A stretch of DNA of 64,000 nt from contig NZ_VOAY01000002.1 of the NCBI RefSeq assembly GCF_008369125.1, forward strand, positions 62,001 to 126,000, read 5' to 3'. Position 1 is the first letter of the stretch. Each line of letters opens with the position of its first letter. Positions 62,804-64,000 of the stretch are shown here, piece by piece. Below the pieces are notes generated by a model. The model worked only from the letters and a program-made list of their open reading frames with translations. It was not told where the DNA came from and made no database searches. Position numbers and translations under genes: made by a program. This stretch comes from Allopusillimonas sp008369125. Its GTDB lineage: Bacteria > Pseudomonadota > Gammaproteobacteria > Burkholderiales > Burkholderiaceae_B.

Positions 62804-64000
62804 ACACGGTAGAGAACCCGACAAATAAAAGAACAATTCCCGCCGTCTCCATTGCCACAGCCCATACTGGAGCGTCAAGTAACGCCAATGCGCTGGGCAT
62901 GCGCCCTATGCAGGAGCGTGCTTACGCCAAGCGCGGCGAACAATACCTGTTGATTAAGTCGCCACCGGCCTCAGGCAAGTCGCGTGCATTGATGTTCATT
63001 GCACTCGACAAGCTACACAACCAGGGTCTTAAACAAGCTATTATCGTTGTCCCAGAACGCTCGATAGGAGGCAGCTTCGCCGATGAGCCATTAAAAGACT
63101 TTGGTTTCTGGGCAGACTGGGTCGTCAAGCCGCAATGGAACTTATGTAATGTACCCGGCGTGGACGAACTACGGGTGGCTAAATCCAAGGTGAAAGCCGT
63201 AGGCCAGTTTCTTGCTAGTGACGATCAAATACTAATCTGCACACATGCAACGTTTCGATTCGCTGTGGACGACCTGGGGCTGGCAGCTTTTGATAATCGC
63301 TTGCTTGCAATTGATGAGTTCCATCACGTTAGCAGCAACCCCGATAACCGCCTAGGCAACCAGCTCGGGCAATTTATCGAAAACGACAAGACACACATTA
63401 TCGCCATGACGGGCTCGTATTTTCGTGGCGATGCCGAAGCGGTGCTTGGCCCTCAGGATGAAGCACGGTTCGAAACCGTGACCTACACCTACTATGAACA
63501 GCTCAATGGTTATCAATATCTGAAATCATTGGATATAGGCTATTTTTTCTACACAGGTCGCTACCTCGATGCGATCATGAAGGTGTTGGACCCCGCACTC
63601 AAAACCATCGTGCATATCCCGAATGTAAATTCCCGGGAAAGTTTGAAAGACAAGCACAAGGAAGTCGAAGAAATCATGGACTCGCTAGGCGACTGGCAAG
63701 GCGTAGATCCGGCCACGGGGTTTCATCTGATCAAGCTGCCAGCCGAACAAGGCGGGCATGTAATAAAAGTTGCTGACCTGGTCGATGACGGCGATGCGGC
63801 AAAGCGCTCCTATGTACTGAATGCCCTCAAAGATCCAACGCAGCGCCAGAATCGCGACCATGTCGACATTATCATTGCCCTTGGCATGGCCAAAGAAGGG
63901 TTTGACTGGATCTGGTGTGAACACGCCCTAACCATAGGCTATCGCAGCAGCCTGACGGAAATAGTCCAAATCATAGGACGTGCAACACGAGATGCGCCAG
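62800..64000 (+). CDS. DEAD/DEAH-type helicase, 3' end beyond the window
   Basis: 400 codons visible. Walker A SPPASGKS (54-61), motif II DEFHH (172-176), motif III TGSY, and late GMAKEGFDW with QIIGRATRDAP (motif VI) make an SF2 helicase of the YeeB/Res-like type. AAGGAAAAC precedes the ATG, which overlaps the methyltransferase stop. With the methyltransferase it resembles the yeeA-yeeB arrangement of Bacillus; a third gene would lie past the window. Confidence 0.92.
   Translation, partial: MNTVENPTNKRTIPAVSIATAHTGASSNANALGMRPMQERAYAKRGEQYLLIKSPPASGKSRALMFIALDKLHNQGLKQAIIVVPERSIGGSFADEPLKDFGFWADWVVKPQWNLCNVPGVDELRVAKSKVKAVGQFLASDDQILICTHATFRFAVDDLGLAAFDNRLLAIDEFHHVSSNPDNRLGNQLGQFIENDKTHIIAMTGSYFRGDAEAVLGPQDEARFETVTYTYYEQLNGYQYLKSLDIGYFFYTGRYLDAIMKVLDPALKTIVHIPNVNSRESLKDKHKEVEEIMDSLGDWQGVDPATGFHLIKLPAEQGGHVIKVADLVDDGDAAKRSYVLNALKDPTQRQNRDHVDIIIALGMAKEGFDWIWCEHALTIGYRSSLTEIVQIIGRATRDAP

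Noticed and set aside
51443..64000. Complete BREX or DISARM locus
   Set aside because: Only a doubtful PglZ-like fragment is present, with no BrxC, PglX partner set, DrmA/DrmB or PLD nuclease; the methyltransferase fits a YeeA-like pair better.
1..64000. tRNA, rRNA or riboswitch genes
   Set aside because: I saw no tRNA cloverleaf, rRNA core or recognised riboswitch; a covariance-model search would be needed to exclude small RNAs.

Overview
The window looks like a chromosomal accessory region of a betaproteobacterium, most likely Burkholderiales/Alcaligenaceae (Pusillimonas, Advenella, Bordetella relatives). The basis is the mix of Bug-type tricarboxylate-binding proteins, TRAP transporters, family III CoA-transferases, LysR and GntR regulators, moderate GC and short intergenic gaps. 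The genus is inference; no rRNA, tRNA or housekeeping marker is present.

Layout. 1-1.7 kb: an IS110 transposase (cut by the window edge), an IS3 remnant and a beheaded GntR regulator. 1.8-5.7 kb: an acyl-CoA dehydrogenase and the electron-transfer flavoprotein genes etfB-etfA. 6.1-28.9 kb: a large catabolic island with an amidase, a PaaK-like CoA ligase, a HutC-type GntR regulator, three CoA-transferase genes, a PuuE/cyclic-imidase-like hydrolase, two MmgE/PrpD proteins, an enoyl-CoA hydratase, an acyl-CoA dehydrogenase, a MaoC hydratase, a CitE-like lyase, an EamA exporter and two TRAP systems. Seven copies of the palindrome TGTACGTACA (one with a mismatch) lie in the upstream regions of this island, several inside recognisable promoters, so it reads as one regulon probably controlled by the GntR protein at 9154-9894. 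The enzyme set suggests uptake of an organic acid or imide, hydrolysis, CoA activation, oxidation, hydration and aldol cleavage.

29.7-34.6 kb: a patchwork of a decayed IS256 element inserted in a repeat that recurs at 57-59 kb, an MFS transporter, a heavy-metal chaperone, IS3 debris and small hypothetical genes. 34.9-40.1 kb: a LysR regulator facing a Bug binding protein, a MaoC hydratase and a CoA-transferase across a strong inverted-repeat operator, then a crotonase. 40.3-44.4 kb: LysR, DoxX, pirin, glutathionyl-hydroquinone reductase and WrbA, a quinone/redox stress group. 44.8-49.3 kb: an RraA-like aldolase, a split aconitase-type dehydratase and a Bug protein, divergent from an FCD-GntR regulator with paired TTGTATGACAA sites.

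49.3-64 kb: a mobile, defence-rich region. Fragments of a group II intron, an integrase, a Fic protein and a PglZ-like protein surround a complete but mutated IS3-family element. Next comes a two-gene operon that I cannot assign to any named system: a GHKL-type ATPase overlapping by 4 bp a 732-residue protein with phosphoribosyltransferase-like regions (52.7-56.2 kb). This is the best candidate for an undescribed (possibly anti-phage) system. It abuts a damaged ssb, a DUF3560 gene and radC, typical of the cargo or leading region of an integrative conjugative element or plasmid. The last two genes are each preceded by a related leader of about 350 bp capped by a hairpin. The window ends in an Mrr nuclease - N6-adenine-type methyltransferase - helicase operon, cut by the window edge.
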